Assembly: GCA_900554835.1 (NCBI GenBank)
Contig: USJD01000023.1
Coordinates: 1 to 28,576 of the forward strand
Source of the DNA: an uncultured Prevotella sp.
GTDB lineage: Bacteria; Bacteroidota; Bacteroidia; Bacteroidales; Bacteroidaceae
Direction: 5' to 3'
Length of the DNA: 28,576 nucleotides
In this document: positions 1 to 7,700 of the stretch, one piece after another
Layout of the letters: every line of letters starts with the position of its first letter
How positions within the stretch are numbered: position 1 is the first letter of the stretch
Position numbers and translations under genes: made by a program
Notes under the pieces: generated by a model
What the model was told of the DNA's origin: nothing
Database searches by the model: none
The model's input: the letters and a program-made list of their open reading frames with translations, nothing else

Positions 1-69
1 CAAGATCTTCACGAAGTTGTGCTGGCCTCTTCGAGGCAGATTCTTGAATGCGTTAATTATATGTTTCAT
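1..69 (-). CDS. ABC transporter permease, FtsX/MacB-type (N-terminal fragment)
   Basis: An ORF opens with ATG at 69-67 and runs off the left edge. Its 23 visible residues begin MKHIINAFKNLPRRGQHNF and continue VKIL. The amphipathic start followed by a basic R-R-G stretch and V-K-I-L is typical of the cytoplasmic N-terminus just before the first membrane helix of Bacteroidota FtsX-like/MacB permeases. It is the third gene of a leftward operon after the TolC-like and HlyD-like genes, so it is probably the inner-membrane part of the same tripartite efflux pump. The gap to the HlyD-like stop is 56 nt and holds AATGAGA-type repeats. The call rests on 23 residues plus context; the ATPase and the rest of the permease lie outside the window. 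Confidence 0.6.
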   Translation of the reverse strand, partial: MKHIINAFKNLPRRGQHNFVKIL

Positions 70-125
70 CGTATATTGTATATAAGGGCGTATGCCCCCA
101 ATTTCACATTTCTAATTTCTCATTT

Positions 126-1379
126 CTAATTTAACATTAGAATTTCATTATCCTTATATGCTTCATAGCCGCTAACGATAACCTGCTCGCCCGGCTCCAA
201 GCCCTCAATTACCTCATAATATTGAGGATTCTGGCGACCGATGGTTATCTTGCGACGATAAGCCTTCTTGCCACTCTTGTCTAATACGAAGATCCATTGA
301 CCGCCCGTTACACTATAAAACGTGCCTTTAGGGATAATTATTGCCTGCTTCGACTGACCGAGCTGCAAATCTACATAATAGGTCTGACCGGTTCGGATGT
401 TGCCAGGGCGAACACCTTTGAAGATGAAGTCGATGCGGAACCTGCCATCTCTTACCTCGGGATAAACCTTGCGGACCTGCAGGAGATAATGCTTGCCGTT
501 CTGGTCAAAAGTGGCTGTAAGTCCCGGTTTTACCCGGTCGATATAATGCTCATCCACCTGCGCCTGCACCTTAAAATCGCTGAGATCGTTGATGACTCCA
601 ATCTTCTGTCCAGCCTGAATGCTCTGTCCCAGTTCTACATCGAGCAAGCCGATTTCGCCCGAAATGGTGCTGCGGATGTTCAGCTTCTCCTTGCGCTGGC
701 GAACCAGCTGCACATTCTTCTGCATGGCTTCCAGATTATCGCCCATCTGATCCATCTGCGAACGGCGGAGCTGTGCATCCTTCTTCAATCGCTTGCTGAT
801 GAGCGCATGCTTCTTGACGGCAAGGTTGTAATCTTCCTTTGCCTTCAGATACTCCTCGCGCGAATTGAGTTCTTCCTTGTGCAACGCCTCCTGATGCTGA
901 TAGGAACGGCGCTTGGTAATGACATCCTGCGAAAGCGACAGTTCCTCGTTGCTATTGTTCAGACGGTCCTGCTCCATCGAAATCTGGGTGTTGCGAAGCA
1001 TATCCTGCTTTTCGGCAAGTTCGCTTTCGGCATTCAGAATCTCCAGGTCGAGATTCGAATTGCTCAGTTTCACGATCACATCGCCCTTGTTCACGTGGGC
1101 GCCTTCATCCACCACTTTCTCCAGAACGATACCGCCTTCCTCGGAACTGATCTGCACCACGGAGATAGGAACCACCTGTCCATCCACCGAAACATAATCG
1201 TTGAACTGCGCCTTCTCCACGGTTCCGATGCTCAATCCCTTCCTGTCCACCTTCAGGGTGGAAGAGAAATTGCTCAATCCCAACCAAATGAGGACTGCGA
1301 TCAAAACCGCTCCTCCGCCAATCCATGCCCAATACTTGCGAGGCACGAGATATTTTTTCTTTTCTATTTGTATATCCAT
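126..1379 (-). CDS. HlyD/MacA-family periplasmic adaptor of an efflux pump
   Basis: A 417-residue membrane-fusion protein that would bridge an inner-membrane transporter and a TolC-type outer-membrane channel. It has a short cytoplasmic N-terminus, one membrane helix (about residues 17-37), a lipoyl/barrel-sandwich half-motif near 80-105 (EGAHVNKGDVIVKL), a long charged coiled-coil hairpin (about 110-235), the second lipoyl half (ISGEIGLLDVELGQSI), then a beta-barrel and a membrane-proximal domain ending EGLEPGEQVIVSGYEAY. This order is characteristic of HlyD/MacA adaptors and the length is normal. It lies between the TolC-like gene, 56 nt upstream, and an ABC permease start downstream, which argues for a MacAB-TolC-like ABC pump rather than an RND pump. 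Substrate cannot be inferred. Confidence 0.9.
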   Translation of the reverse strand: MDIQIEKKKYLVPRKYWAWIGGGAVLIAVLIWLGLSNFSSTLKVDRKGLSIGTVEKAQFNDYVSVDGQVVPISVVQISSEEGGIVLEKVVDEGAHVNKGDVIVKLSNSNLDLEILNAESELAEKQDMLRNTQISMEQDRLNNSNEELSLSQDVITKRRSYQHQEALHKEELNSREEYLKAKEDYNLAVKKHALISKRLKKDAQLRRSQMDQMGDNLEAMQKNVQLVRQRKEKLNIRSTISGEIGLLDVELGQSIQAGQKIGVINDLSDFKVQAQVDEHYIDRVKPGLTATFDQNGKHYLLQVRKVYPEVRDGRFRIDFIFKGVRPGNIRTGQTYYVDLQLGQSKQAIIIPKGTFYSVTGGQWIFVLDKSGKKAYRRKITIGRQNPQYYEVIEGLEPGEQVIVSGYEAYKDNEILMLN

Positions 1380-1382
1380 AAT

Positions 1383-1418
1383 TTAAGTGAAGAATGAAGA
1401 ACGAAGAGTGAAGAATTC
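1383..1418 (+). repeat. 36-bp heptad repeat element, copy 1
   Basis: TTAA followed by four 7-nt units (GTGAAGA, ATGAAGA, ACGAAGA, GTGAAGA) and ATTC. It sits between the TolC-like and HlyD-like genes, antisense to them. The same 36-nt design recurs at 8692-8727 and 17009-17044, and a related array fills 12598-12704. Confidence 0.85.
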
Positions 1419-1435
1419 ACTTGCGTTCTCCAGAT

Positions 1436-2767
1436 TTATTTAATTAAATTTTCTCCCTGGTAATATCCTACTAACCTCTGTTTGATGATGAGCAGCATCT
1501 GCATCTGGAGTTCCTTGATTCTGCTTTCCAGAAGCGTTTGGGCTGCGATATGAAGATCGAAGGTGGAAAGCATTCCTTCTTCAAACTTCCGGCTCGACAT
1601 GTGATAGGCGAGCGAATCGGAGGCAACCTTCTTCTGCATCTGATGCAACTCCTTGGCGTAACCCTCTGCATCCATTACCGCCTGAGCTATCTGATCGTGA
1701 AGCTTGCGCCTGGTTTCCTCCAGATTCACCTGCGCCAATTGCCAGTCGTTGCGAGCTTTCTTCACGCTGTGCCAGCGGTCGCTATTATAAATAGGTATAG
1801 AAAGGGTCAACGCGAGGTATTCGCCCTGGTTGTTGCGAAACTGCGAGGCAAACCCATCGTATTGCCCTTTCTGAGAGAGATTCTTATAATAGTTGGTAGA
1901 AATGCCGCCACCGAGAGAGAGTGATGGCAGCAATCTGCCTTTTGCTATCTTGTAATCATATCGTGCCCGCTCCACTTCGTATTCTGCCGACTTCAAGTCG
2001 GGAGAAATATGCTGGAAGCCCTGGTAAACGGTTTCGTAGTTTGTACCTGAAGCAGAAGCCTCTTTATTTTCCGACTTCATTTCCAATTTCAGCTCTCCAT
2101 CCACCGGAAAATTCATCGCGGATTTCAAGGCGAGCAGACTCTGTTTTGCCACATTCTCCTGATGCGTAAGATTATATTCATCTTCTGCCACCTGCGATTC
2201 CATCTGCACCACATCCGGGCGTCCCTTTTCGCCCAGTTCATACAGTCGCTTCATCTTAGCCAGCATCCGCTTGCTCTCGTTCAGTTTCTCGCTTGCTATC
2301 TGAATGCTGGCCTCAGTATAGGCAGCATCCACATATTTCTGCATCACGTCGATGGCTCTGTCGTCCTGAATCTTCTGCATCGCCGTGGCTGAATAATCCC
2401 GGCTCAGCTTAGCCTGCTTCAAGGCGTTGATGGTGGCGAAACCATCGAAGACATTCAGTTCGGCATAAAGCTGATAATAATTGTTGAATGTCGTTACATT
2501 ATTATAAGTATTGGTTTCCGGGTCGATGTTTCGTCCCCAGGCGTACTGTCCCTGCACGCCACCCGAAACAGTTGGCAGGAATCCTGCCACAGCATGCTGG
2601 TAATCCTGCTTGCGCTGGCGGGCATTCACCACCTCCCGCTTCACCTCCGTGGCGTGCTCCACGGCGTATTTCATACAGTCGTCAAGGCTCCAGCTCTGTG
2701 CCGAGGCACCAGCCGCCCAGACCAGCCATCCTATCAATATTCCTATTCTTTTCATAATCTTCTTCAT
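1436..2767 (-). CDS. TolC-family outer-membrane efflux protein
   Basis: A 443-residue outer-membrane channel protein, the exit duct for the pump encoded by the next two genes. The N-terminus is a clear signal peptide (MKKIMKRIGILIGWLVWAAG, then ASAQS with a plausible cleavage after AQ). WSLDDCMKYAVEHA is the usual start of the first TolC repeat, and the rest alternates long polar helices with short beta segments in two similar halves (near 30-225 and 240-435), as expected for OEP repeats. Length is normal. It is first in the leftward operon. Four palindromes at 2853-2934, upstream of its start, could bind a regulator shared with or separate from the divergent GH30 gene. I found no convincing -7 box for it. 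Confidence 0.92.
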   Translation of the reverse strand: MKKIMKRIGILIGWLVWAAGASAQSWSLDDCMKYAVEHATEVKREVVNARQRKQDYQHAVAGFLPTVSGGVQGQYAWGRNIDPETNTYNNVTTFNNYYQLYAELNVFDGFATINALKQAKLSRDYSATAMQKIQDDRAIDVMQKYVDAAYTEASIQIASEKLNESKRMLAKMKRLYELGEKGRPDVVQMESQVAEDEYNLTHQENVAKQSLLALKSAMNFPVDGELKLEMKSENKEASASGTNYETVYQGFQHISPDLKSAEYEVERARYDYKIAKGRLLPSLSLGGGISTNYYKNLSQKGQYDGFASQFRNNQGEYLALTLSIPIYNSDRWHSVKKARNDWQLAQVNLEETRRKLHDQIAQAVMDAEGYAKELHQMQKKVASDSLAYHMSSRKFEEGMLSTFDLHIAAQTLLESRIKELQMQMLLIIKQRLVGYYQGENLIK

Positions 2768-2852
2768 TTTGGCATGATAAGGTCAAAAGCCGTGCCAATA
2801 TTTTAATTATACTGATAATCAGGTTGTTACGTAAAATAGTCAACAAGTAAGC

Positions 2853-2934
2853 TGTCTAATAATTAGACATAACCGTCTAATTCTTGGACAGTAGATTGCA
2901 ATCTAACAATTTATTGGCAATAGATTGCAATCTA
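2853..2934. promoter_or_regulatory. Cluster of four palindromes, candidate operators
   Basis: The 303-nt gap between the divergent TolC-like and GH30 genes holds two kinds of palindrome, each present twice. Type A is TGTCTAAT-A-ATTAGACA (2853-2869, perfect) with an imperfect copy 21 nt on, at 2874-2890 (CGTCTAATTCTTGGACA). Type B is TAGATTGCAATCTA, perfect at 2892-2905 and again at 2921-2934, 29 nt apart. The region is AT-rich and shows no ORF. Paired perfect palindromes between divergent genes are typical of repressor or activator sites; the regulator is not in the window. Confidence 0.5.
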
Positions 2935-2971
2935 ACATTTTACGGATTTCGATATATTTATTCTGAAATAT

Positions 2972-3002
2972 TTTGAGGATTTCGCTAAAAGTCTTATCTT
3001 TG
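2972..3002 (+). promoter_or_regulatory. Bacteroidota-type promoter for the GH30 gene
   Basis: TTTG at 2972-2975, 19 nt spacer, then TATCTTTG at 2995-3002, a full match to the Bacteroidota -33/-7 pattern (TTTG, TAnnTTTG). Transcription would start near 3008, giving a leader of about 60 nt before the ATG at 3071. It lies directly downstream of the palindrome cluster, so bound regulators could act on it. Confidence 0.75.
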
Positions 3003-3070
3003 CATAAGATAAGCTGCACTCGGCAATTTGAAAACAAGTATAAGTTTAATTGAATAATAGAAAATCAGAT

Positions 3071-4663
3071 ATGAAAAAAGACAAGAAGATGATGCCCTGG
3101 AAGAGGGGCTCAAAATGCCTGATGGCAGCCGTGATGTTCAGCCTTTCTCTCTTGCCGGCGCAAGGAGAGGCGGTTCATTTTACCATTCTTCCTACTTCGC
3201 CAGAGCAGCATATTCAGCACTTTGGCGCAAGCGATGCGTGGAGTATGCAGTTTCTCGGTCTCTGGCCGGAAAAACAGCAGGAGCAGATAGCAGACTGGTT
3301 GTTTTCCGTGGAAAATGATGAGACGGGAAAACCGAAGGGAATTGGTCTGTCGCTCTGGAGATTCAATCTGGGCGCAGGAAGCGAGGAACAGGGAGAGGCT
3401 TCGCAGATTCAGCGAGGTACCCGAACCCAATGCTTTCTGAATGCCGATGGAACCTACGACTGGAATAAGCAGGCGGGGCAACGACGCTTCCTGAAACTCG
3501 CCAAGCAGAGGGGAGTTCCTTTTTTGCTGGCTTTCTGCAATTCTGCTCCCGTCTTTTATACGCAAAATGGACTCGCCACGAATACCGGAAGGGGAGGTAC
3601 CATCAACCTGAAAGACGACTGCTATCAGAAGTTCGGTAAGTTTATCGCCACTTCGCTCAAAGGTATTGAGGAACACGACGGAATACACATCGACTATATG
3701 AGTCCGATCAACGAACCCGACGGACATTGGAACTGGACGGGACCGAAGCAGGAGGGTAGTCCTGCCACCAACCGTGAGGTGGCTCGGGTGGTAAGAGAAC
3801 TGAGCAAGGTCTTGGTGAAGGAAAAAATGAATACGCAAATCCTTATCAACGAGTCGAGCGATTACCGTTGTATGTTGGCTACGCATGAGACCGACTGGCA
3901 GAGGGGTTATGAAATCAACGCTTTCTTTACTAAAGACAGTACGAAAACCTACTTGGGCAACGTAAAGCAGGTGCCGATGCTTATAGGTGGTCACAGTTAT
4001 TGGACCAATACGCCTGTACCTTATATGCGTGAAGTGCGTATGCAGATAAGGGAAGCCTGCCGACAGAAGGGCATTAAGTTCTGGCAGACCGAGACTTGCA
4101 TCATGGGTAATGATGAGGAAATCGGCGGTGGCGGCGGTTATGATTTCTCCATGAAGACCGCTCTCTACGTAGCCCGCATCATCCATCACGACCTGGTCTA
4201 TGCCAATGCCGAGAGTTGGAGTTGGTGGCGTGCTGCTGGTGGCGACTATCGCGACGGATTGCTCCGCATCTATAGTAGGGATGGTTGGCAAACCGGTTGG
4301 GCAGTCGATTCCAAACTCCTCTGGTCTTTGGGCAACTATTCCCGCTTTATCCGTCCTGGTGCCCAGCGCTACGATATTTCAGCTACTGATGCAGACGGAA
4401 AGCAAGTGGAGGAGGGATATAATGACCCTCGGGGCGTGATGTGTTCAGCCTATAGAAATGTGGATGGAAAATGGGTGATGGTGGCAATCAATTATTCTGA
4501 GGACGTCAAATCTATTACGTTGCAGGTGGCAGGAATGAGCCGGATGGAGTGGGAAATGTATCGCACCAGCGATGTTTCCGCCGAGAGTTTGGCTCCTGTT
4601 GGAAAATGTATGGAGAAGGCAGTTCTTGCACCTCGAAGCATTACTACGTTTGTGCAGGAATGA
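3071..4663 (+). CDS. Secreted glycoside hydrolase family 30 enzyme (endo-beta-1,6-galactanase-like)
   Basis: A predicted retaining glycosidase of 530 residues, exported by an N-terminal signal (basic MKKDKK start, hydrophobic core LMAAVMFSLSLLPAQG). The fold is a GH30 (beta/alpha)8 barrel with a C-terminal beta domain (from about 445). Evidence is the GASDAWSMQF opening, LSLWRFNLGAGS, the acid/base glutamate in SPINEPDGHWNW (E215) and the nucleophile in KFWQTETCIMG (E341). This arrangement is close to bacterial endo-beta-1,6-galactanases, but the subfamily and substrate are inference. The reading frame extends upstream to a TTG at 3050; I prefer the ATG at 3071 because it leads into the signal peptide. 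It stands alone, with no SusC/SusD genes visible, so it is not in an obvious polysaccharide-utilisation locus. It faces the HAD gene convergently. Confidence 0.88.
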   Translation: MKKDKKMMPWKRGSKCLMAAVMFSLSLLPAQGEAVHFTILPTSPEQHIQHFGASDAWSMQFLGLWPEKQQEQIADWLFSVENDETGKPKGIGLSLWRFNLGAGSEEQGEASQIQRGTRTQCFLNADGTYDWNKQAGQRRFLKLAKQRGVPFLLAFCNSAPVFYTQNGLATNTGRGGTINLKDDCYQKFGKFIATSLKGIEEHDGIHIDYMSPINEPDGHWNWTGPKQEGSPATNREVARVVRELSKVLVKEKMNTQILINESSDYRCMLATHETDWQRGYEINAFFTKDSTKTYLGNVKQVPMLIGGHSYWTNTPVPYMREVRMQIREACRQKGIKFWQTETCIMGNDEEIGGGGGYDFSMKTALYVARIIHHDLVYANAESWSWWRAAGGDYRDGLLRIYSRDGWQTGWAVDSKLLWSLGNYSRFIRPGAQRYDISATDADGKQVEEGYNDPRGVMCSAYRNVDGKWVMVAINYSEDVKSITLQVAGMSRMEWEMYRTSDVSAESLAPVGKCMEKAVLAPRSITTFVQE

Positions 4664-4737
4664 TAAAACATCCATCTCTGATGGAGAGCTTGTCCATTCT
4701 TTCAAAGTTTTATAGGATCTAATGGGAATTGATGAAT

Positions 4738-4779
4738 AAAAAAAATAAGCCGTTTAGAGAGAATCTCTGAACGGCTTAT
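4738..4779 (-). terminator. Intrinsic terminator overlapping the end of the HAD gene
   Basis: A 16-bp stem (4745-4760 with 4764-4779, one G-T pair, loop GAA) is followed on the minus strand by eight T residues (4738-4745). The stem includes the last codons and the stop (4754-4756) of the HAD phosphatase gene, so the coding end and the terminator are the same DNA. It closes the leftward envelope cluster. There is no T-run on the plus side, so it should not stop transcription from the convergent GH30 gene. Confidence 0.85.
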
Positions 4780-5407
4780 AATGTCCTTGGTCGGCAAAGG
4801 CGAGCATTTCCTTATCGCCACGACTGTCTCCGAACGCTTCGATTTCATATCGTGTGCGGTCGAAATCGAGTGTTGAGGCTCCCTTTCCATTATTGATGGT
4901 ACGGGTCAGGGCTTCGCAGATGCGATGAACTTTTTCCTCGCCATAGCAGTTGTTGGTCTTGAAATAGCCGGTAACTTTTCCGTTGGCTACTTCTATCTGG
5001 GTGCCGAGAACTTCCACATCAGTTAGGTTCTGGAAGGCGAAGAAAGGCTTCACCCAGTTGTCGATACTGGCGCTTACAATCAATACCCGTTCTTTCTTGC
5101 GTTTGGCTTCTTGTATTTTTCCAATACCACTCAGGCGCAACAGATAGAGATTCTTAGCAGCAAAATTGACGCAGTAATCATCAAAATCTCCGATGCTCAT
5201 ACCGCCGAAGAAGTGCTTGAAAATAATCTGCTTCGCTTTCCAGTTGGGGAAAAGATGCAGTTTCATCAGCACGAGGATGGGGCTGTAGAGCAGGAAACCC
5301 CTGAGGAAGCGCGTCTTCCCCATGCTGAATTTGATAAACTCGATGAGTGTATCTTTCTTTGTGAGCGTTCCGTCAAAATCGAAACAATATATTTTTTCTT
5401 TTTTCAT
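4754..5407 (-). CDS. HAD-IB family phosphatase
   Basis: A 217-residue haloacid-dehalogenase-type phosphatase. Motif I is CFDFDGTLT near the N-terminus (nucleophile and acid/base aspartates), motif II is LIVSASIDNW, and motifs III/IV appear as a basic stretch and FGDSRGDKEML (metal-binding aspartates). It resembles phosphoserine-phosphatase-like IB enzymes, but a UbiA-type gene two genes upstream suggests another job: removing the 5-phosphate from a polyprenyl-phosphoryl-ribose-phosphate. That is inference from context. ATGs also occur at 5410 and 5422; I chose 5407 (MKKEKIYCFDFDG) because the extra residues come from the AATGAGA-type repeat that runs into the gene start. Its C-terminus is encoded within the terminator stem. 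Confidence 0.85.
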   Translation of the reverse strand: MKKEKIYCFDFDGTLTKKDTLIEFIKFSMGKTRFLRGFLLYSPILVLMKLHLFPNWKAKQIIFKHFFGGMSIGDFDDYCVNFAAKNLYLLRLSGIGKIQEAKRKKERVLIVSASIDNWVKPFFAFQNLTDVEVLGTQIEVANGKVTGYFKTNNCYGEEKVHRICEALTRTINNGKGASTLDFDRTRYEIEAFGDSRGDKEMLAFADQGHYKPFRDSL

Positions 5408-5410
5408 CAT

Positions 5411-5470
5411 TTCATGTCTCATTTTATCGTCTTTCTCATTTGTAATTTCTCATTTCTCATTTGTCATTTC
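5411..5470 (-). repeat. AATGAGA-type heptad array, HAD upstream region
   Basis: On the minus strand, heptads such as AATGAGA, AATGACA and AATTACA run in phase and include the longer module AAAGACGATAAAATGAG that is also seen at 7615-7700 and 11937-12037. The array fills the gap between the acyltransferase stop and the HAD start and touches both. Confidence 0.8.
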
Positions 5471-6602
5471 ATCTCAGTATTTCCTTTTTCCCGAAGAAAT
5501 AAGCCAACTTTGTTTTTTCCATGACCTTGGCAATAGCGATGCTTCCTGCGATGGCAAGGATAATGGTAAAAGCGGCCAGGAGGATTTCACTCTTGTCGAA
5601 GGCAAACAGAGGATGATAGAATTTCGCCGCCATTGTGAAGATGGGGTGGAAGAGATAAATCGGCAACGTGTTCTTACCTATATATAATAAGGTGGACTTT
5701 CCTATCATTTGCGACTTGTAATATTGGTTCAACCACATAAGTGCAGAAATGCAGCACCAGCAGGAAAAAGCAACAGCCATGTTCCCCCAGTCATAGAGGT
5801 CTTCCCGATAGAGGATGAAAGGCCAGAGAATGAACGCCAAGGGAGTAGGGCGGAAAACCTTGTTGAAGTCGATGCGGCATTGGCGGATAACGACTCCTGC
5901 AAAATAATAAATGGCAGCCGTGATGTTCAGGGCAGGCGTCTTGCTGACCAGCAGCATCAGAATTGCCAAGAGAAAAAGGCGGGTTGTTAAAGACAGGGTT
6001 TCTTCCTCCGTCTTTCCCTTGTTTATATTGCTGCAAGAATCATTTCCCTTACTATTGCTACAAAAATCATTCTCCTTACTATTCTTGTAAGAATCATTTC
6101 CCTTACTATTGCAGCAAGGTTCAATTTCTTTACTATTCTTGTAAAAATCATTCTCTTTATTATTCCTGCAAGAACAACGCCCCCAGTATTTGCTGATCAT
6201 ATCACAAGCCCGGAAGCTCCCGTAATACAAGATTCCACAGATAATCATGGTCTGGATAAACCAATATGGACCAATGGAAGTGATGAAGATCTTTTGGGCG
6301 ATTTGCGACAGAGAGAGTTCGGTAATGCCATCTCTTACTGGCAGGAAATAGGAGAGCACGGAAAATCCCGTCACCATGATGATGTATGGCAGAGCCAGAC
6401 AAAGCAGATATTTGCCAAACTGCCTGCCCGTCTTTCCGATGTTCACCAGATAACCCGTGATGATGAGAAAGGTTGGCATCATGAACGAGAGAATGCCTGC
6501 CTTCAGATGAGGATAAGCATTCCCGAAACTCACGATATGGATGAGGATCATCAGTATGATGAGAATGGCTCGGATGAAATCTAAATCTGTATTCCGTTTC
6601 AT
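5469..6602 (-). CDS. Acyltransferase 3 family membrane protein with a 9-residue repeat insert
   Basis: A 377-residue polytopic membrane protein of the acyltransferase 3 type, which transfers acyl groups to extracytoplasmic sugars. Recognisable features are the opening RNTDLDFIRAILIILMILIHI with the catalytic-type histidine in the first helix, several further helices (about 8-10) and late segments SALMWLNQYYK and TLPIYLFHPIF. Residues about 150-195 form an odd hydrophilic loop between helices: five degenerate 9-residue repeats of the form GNDSCSNSK/ENDFYKNSK, rich in Asn, Ser, Lys and Cys, coded by a 27-nt minisatellite. The gene begins 3 nt after the UbiA-type stop, so the two are probably translated together. 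The substrate is unknown. Confidence 0.85.
   Translation of the reverse strand: MKRNTDLDFIRAILIILMILIHIVSFGNAYPHLKAGILSFMMPTFLIITGYLVNIGKTGRQFGKYLLCLALPYIIMVTGFSVLSYFLPVRDGITELSLSQIAQKIFITSIGPYWFIQTMIICGILYYGSFRACDMISKYWGRCSCRNNKENDFYKNSKEIEPCCNSKGNDSYKNSKENDFCSNSKGNDSCSNINKGKTEEETLSLTTRLFLLAILMLLVSKTPALNITAAIYYFAGVVIRQCRIDFNKVFRPTPLAFILWPFILYREDLYDWGNMAVAFSCWCCISALMWLNQYYKSQMIGKSTLLYIGKNTLPIYLFHPIFTMAAKFYHPLFAFDKSEILLAAFTIILAIAGSIAIAKVMEKTKLAYFFGKKEILR
6018..6155 (-). repeat. 27-nt coding minisatellite (five units) in an acyltransferase gene
   Basis: Five degenerate 27-nt units, each coding nine residues, sit within the acyltransferase at 5469-6602. Codons AAT/AAC, AGC, AAG and TGC dominate. 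The repeat keeps the frame, so copy-number change would lengthen or shorten a loop without breaking the protein. Confidence 0.8.
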
Positions 6603-6605
6603 GCC

Positions 6606-7517
6606 TTATGCGATATAGATGAGGAACAGAAAGGCGGCAAGCCAGGCTACTACGATAACCTGGGTGATGCGGTCGCGGAGCAGAATCTTCGTAGGGTCGC
6701 CACTCTGCTGGTCAACAACTGCTATCTGGATGTAGCGCAAGAGGCCTACCAGCACGAAAACCGTTGTGAGATAGAGTTTGTCGGTATGGAAATGTTCCAG
6801 AACCTCCGGACTTACTGTGTACATAATGTAGCAGACCAGAGTGACCGAGGCGGTAATGGTAATCGCCTGATTGATGAAAGTCAGATTGTAGCGGCTCGTA
6901 TTCTTGCGTGGAGCTTCTCCGGTCTTCTCCATTCTTATCACATCATCGCGGCGCTTGGCAAAGCTCATGAAGAGGGTGATGAGGAAAGTCATCAGCACAA
7001 TCCACTTGCTCAGCACCACGCCCGTTGCCACACCACCTGCCAGCAGACGGAGCACAAAACCGAAGGCTACGATGCAGACGTCTATGATGGCATACTGCTT
7101 GAACTTTGCGCAATAGCCTAAGTTCAGGCACCAGTAGAAAAGGATAATGCCCATCGTTTTCCAACCGTCCAGCAGACTGCTGAAACCGATGGAGAGCATC
7201 AGCATCAGAAACATCAGTCCATACGCCTGTTTTACCGATACGGCCCCAGAAGCAATCGGGCGATGGCATTTCACGGGATGACGTCGGTCTGCCTCCACAT
7301 CATAAATGTCGTTGAAACAGTAGATGCTGGAAGCAGCAAAACTATAGGCGAAGAAAGCGATGACTCCTGCCAGCAGGGCGTCGGTATTGAAAAGTTCTCC
7401 GCCAAAGAAGAGCGGCATAAAGATAAAGCCGTTCTTGATCCATTGTTTCGGGCGAATGAGGCGCATCAGAGCAGACAACCCCTTACTGTCCTTTTCTATA
7501 TTATCTATTTCTTTCAT
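6606..7517 (-). CDS. UbiA-family prenyltransferase, decaprenyl-phosphate phosphoribosyltransferase-like
   Basis: A 303-residue membrane protein of about eight to nine helices. The N-terminus LIRPKQWIKNGFIFMPLFFGG, the metal-binding motif NDIYDVEAD (N69, D70, D73, D77), the following RHP and RPIASGAVS, and the C-terminal GDPTKILLRDR stretch match the UbiA subgroup that includes decaprenyl-phosphate phosphoribosyltransferase (mycobacterial Rv3806c type), which joins PRPP to a polyprenyl phosphate in the membrane. The nearby HAD phosphatase would suit the next, dephosphorylating step. The exact donor and lipid are inference. A GGAG sits a few nt before the ATG, downstream of a long purine tract on the coding strand. 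The downstream acyltransferase follows after 3 nt. Confidence 0.85.
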   Translation of the reverse strand: MKEIDNIEKDSKGLSALMRLIRPKQWIKNGFIFMPLFFGGELFNTDALLAGVIAFFAYSFAASSIYCFNDIYDVEADRRHPVKCHRPIASGAVSVKQAYGLMFLMLMLSIGFSSLLDGWKTMGIILFYWCLNLGYCAKFKQYAIIDVCIVAFGFVLRLLAGGVATGVVLSKWIVLMTFLITLFMSFAKRRDDVIRMEKTGEAPRKNTSRYNLTFINQAITITASVTLVCYIMYTVSPEVLEHFHTDKLYLTTVFVLVGLLRYIQIAVVDQQSGDPTKILLRDRITQVIVVAWLAAFLFLIYIA

Positions 7518-7539
7518 AAACTCCTATTTTTATTTAAAT

Positions 7540-7700
7540 TCTTTTCCTTTCATTCCTCTTTCCTTTCCCTTCCTTTCCTATCCTTTCCCTTCCTTTCATT
7601 TCTCATTTGTAATTTCTCATTTTATTGTCTTTCTCATTTTATTGTCTTTCTCATTTTATCGTCTTTCTCATTTCTCATTTGTCATTTCTCATTTCTAATT
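7540..7700 (-). repeat. Purine/pyrimidine tract and AATGAGA-type repeat array
   Basis: The 157-nt gap upstream of the UbiA-type gene has no unique sequence. 7540-7600 is almost pure pyrimidine on the plus strand, with a perfect 17-nt direct repeat (TCCTTTCCCTTCCTTTC) at 7561-7577 and 7581-7597. From 7600 to 7700 it becomes heptads of the AATGAGA family with three AAAGACNATAAAATGAG modules, and it continues into the last codons of the next acyltransferase (7675 onward). Confidence 0.8.

Noticed and set aside
3050..3070. TTG start extending the GH30 protein by seven residues
   Set aside because: The ATG at 3071 begins directly before the signal peptide and is a better start.
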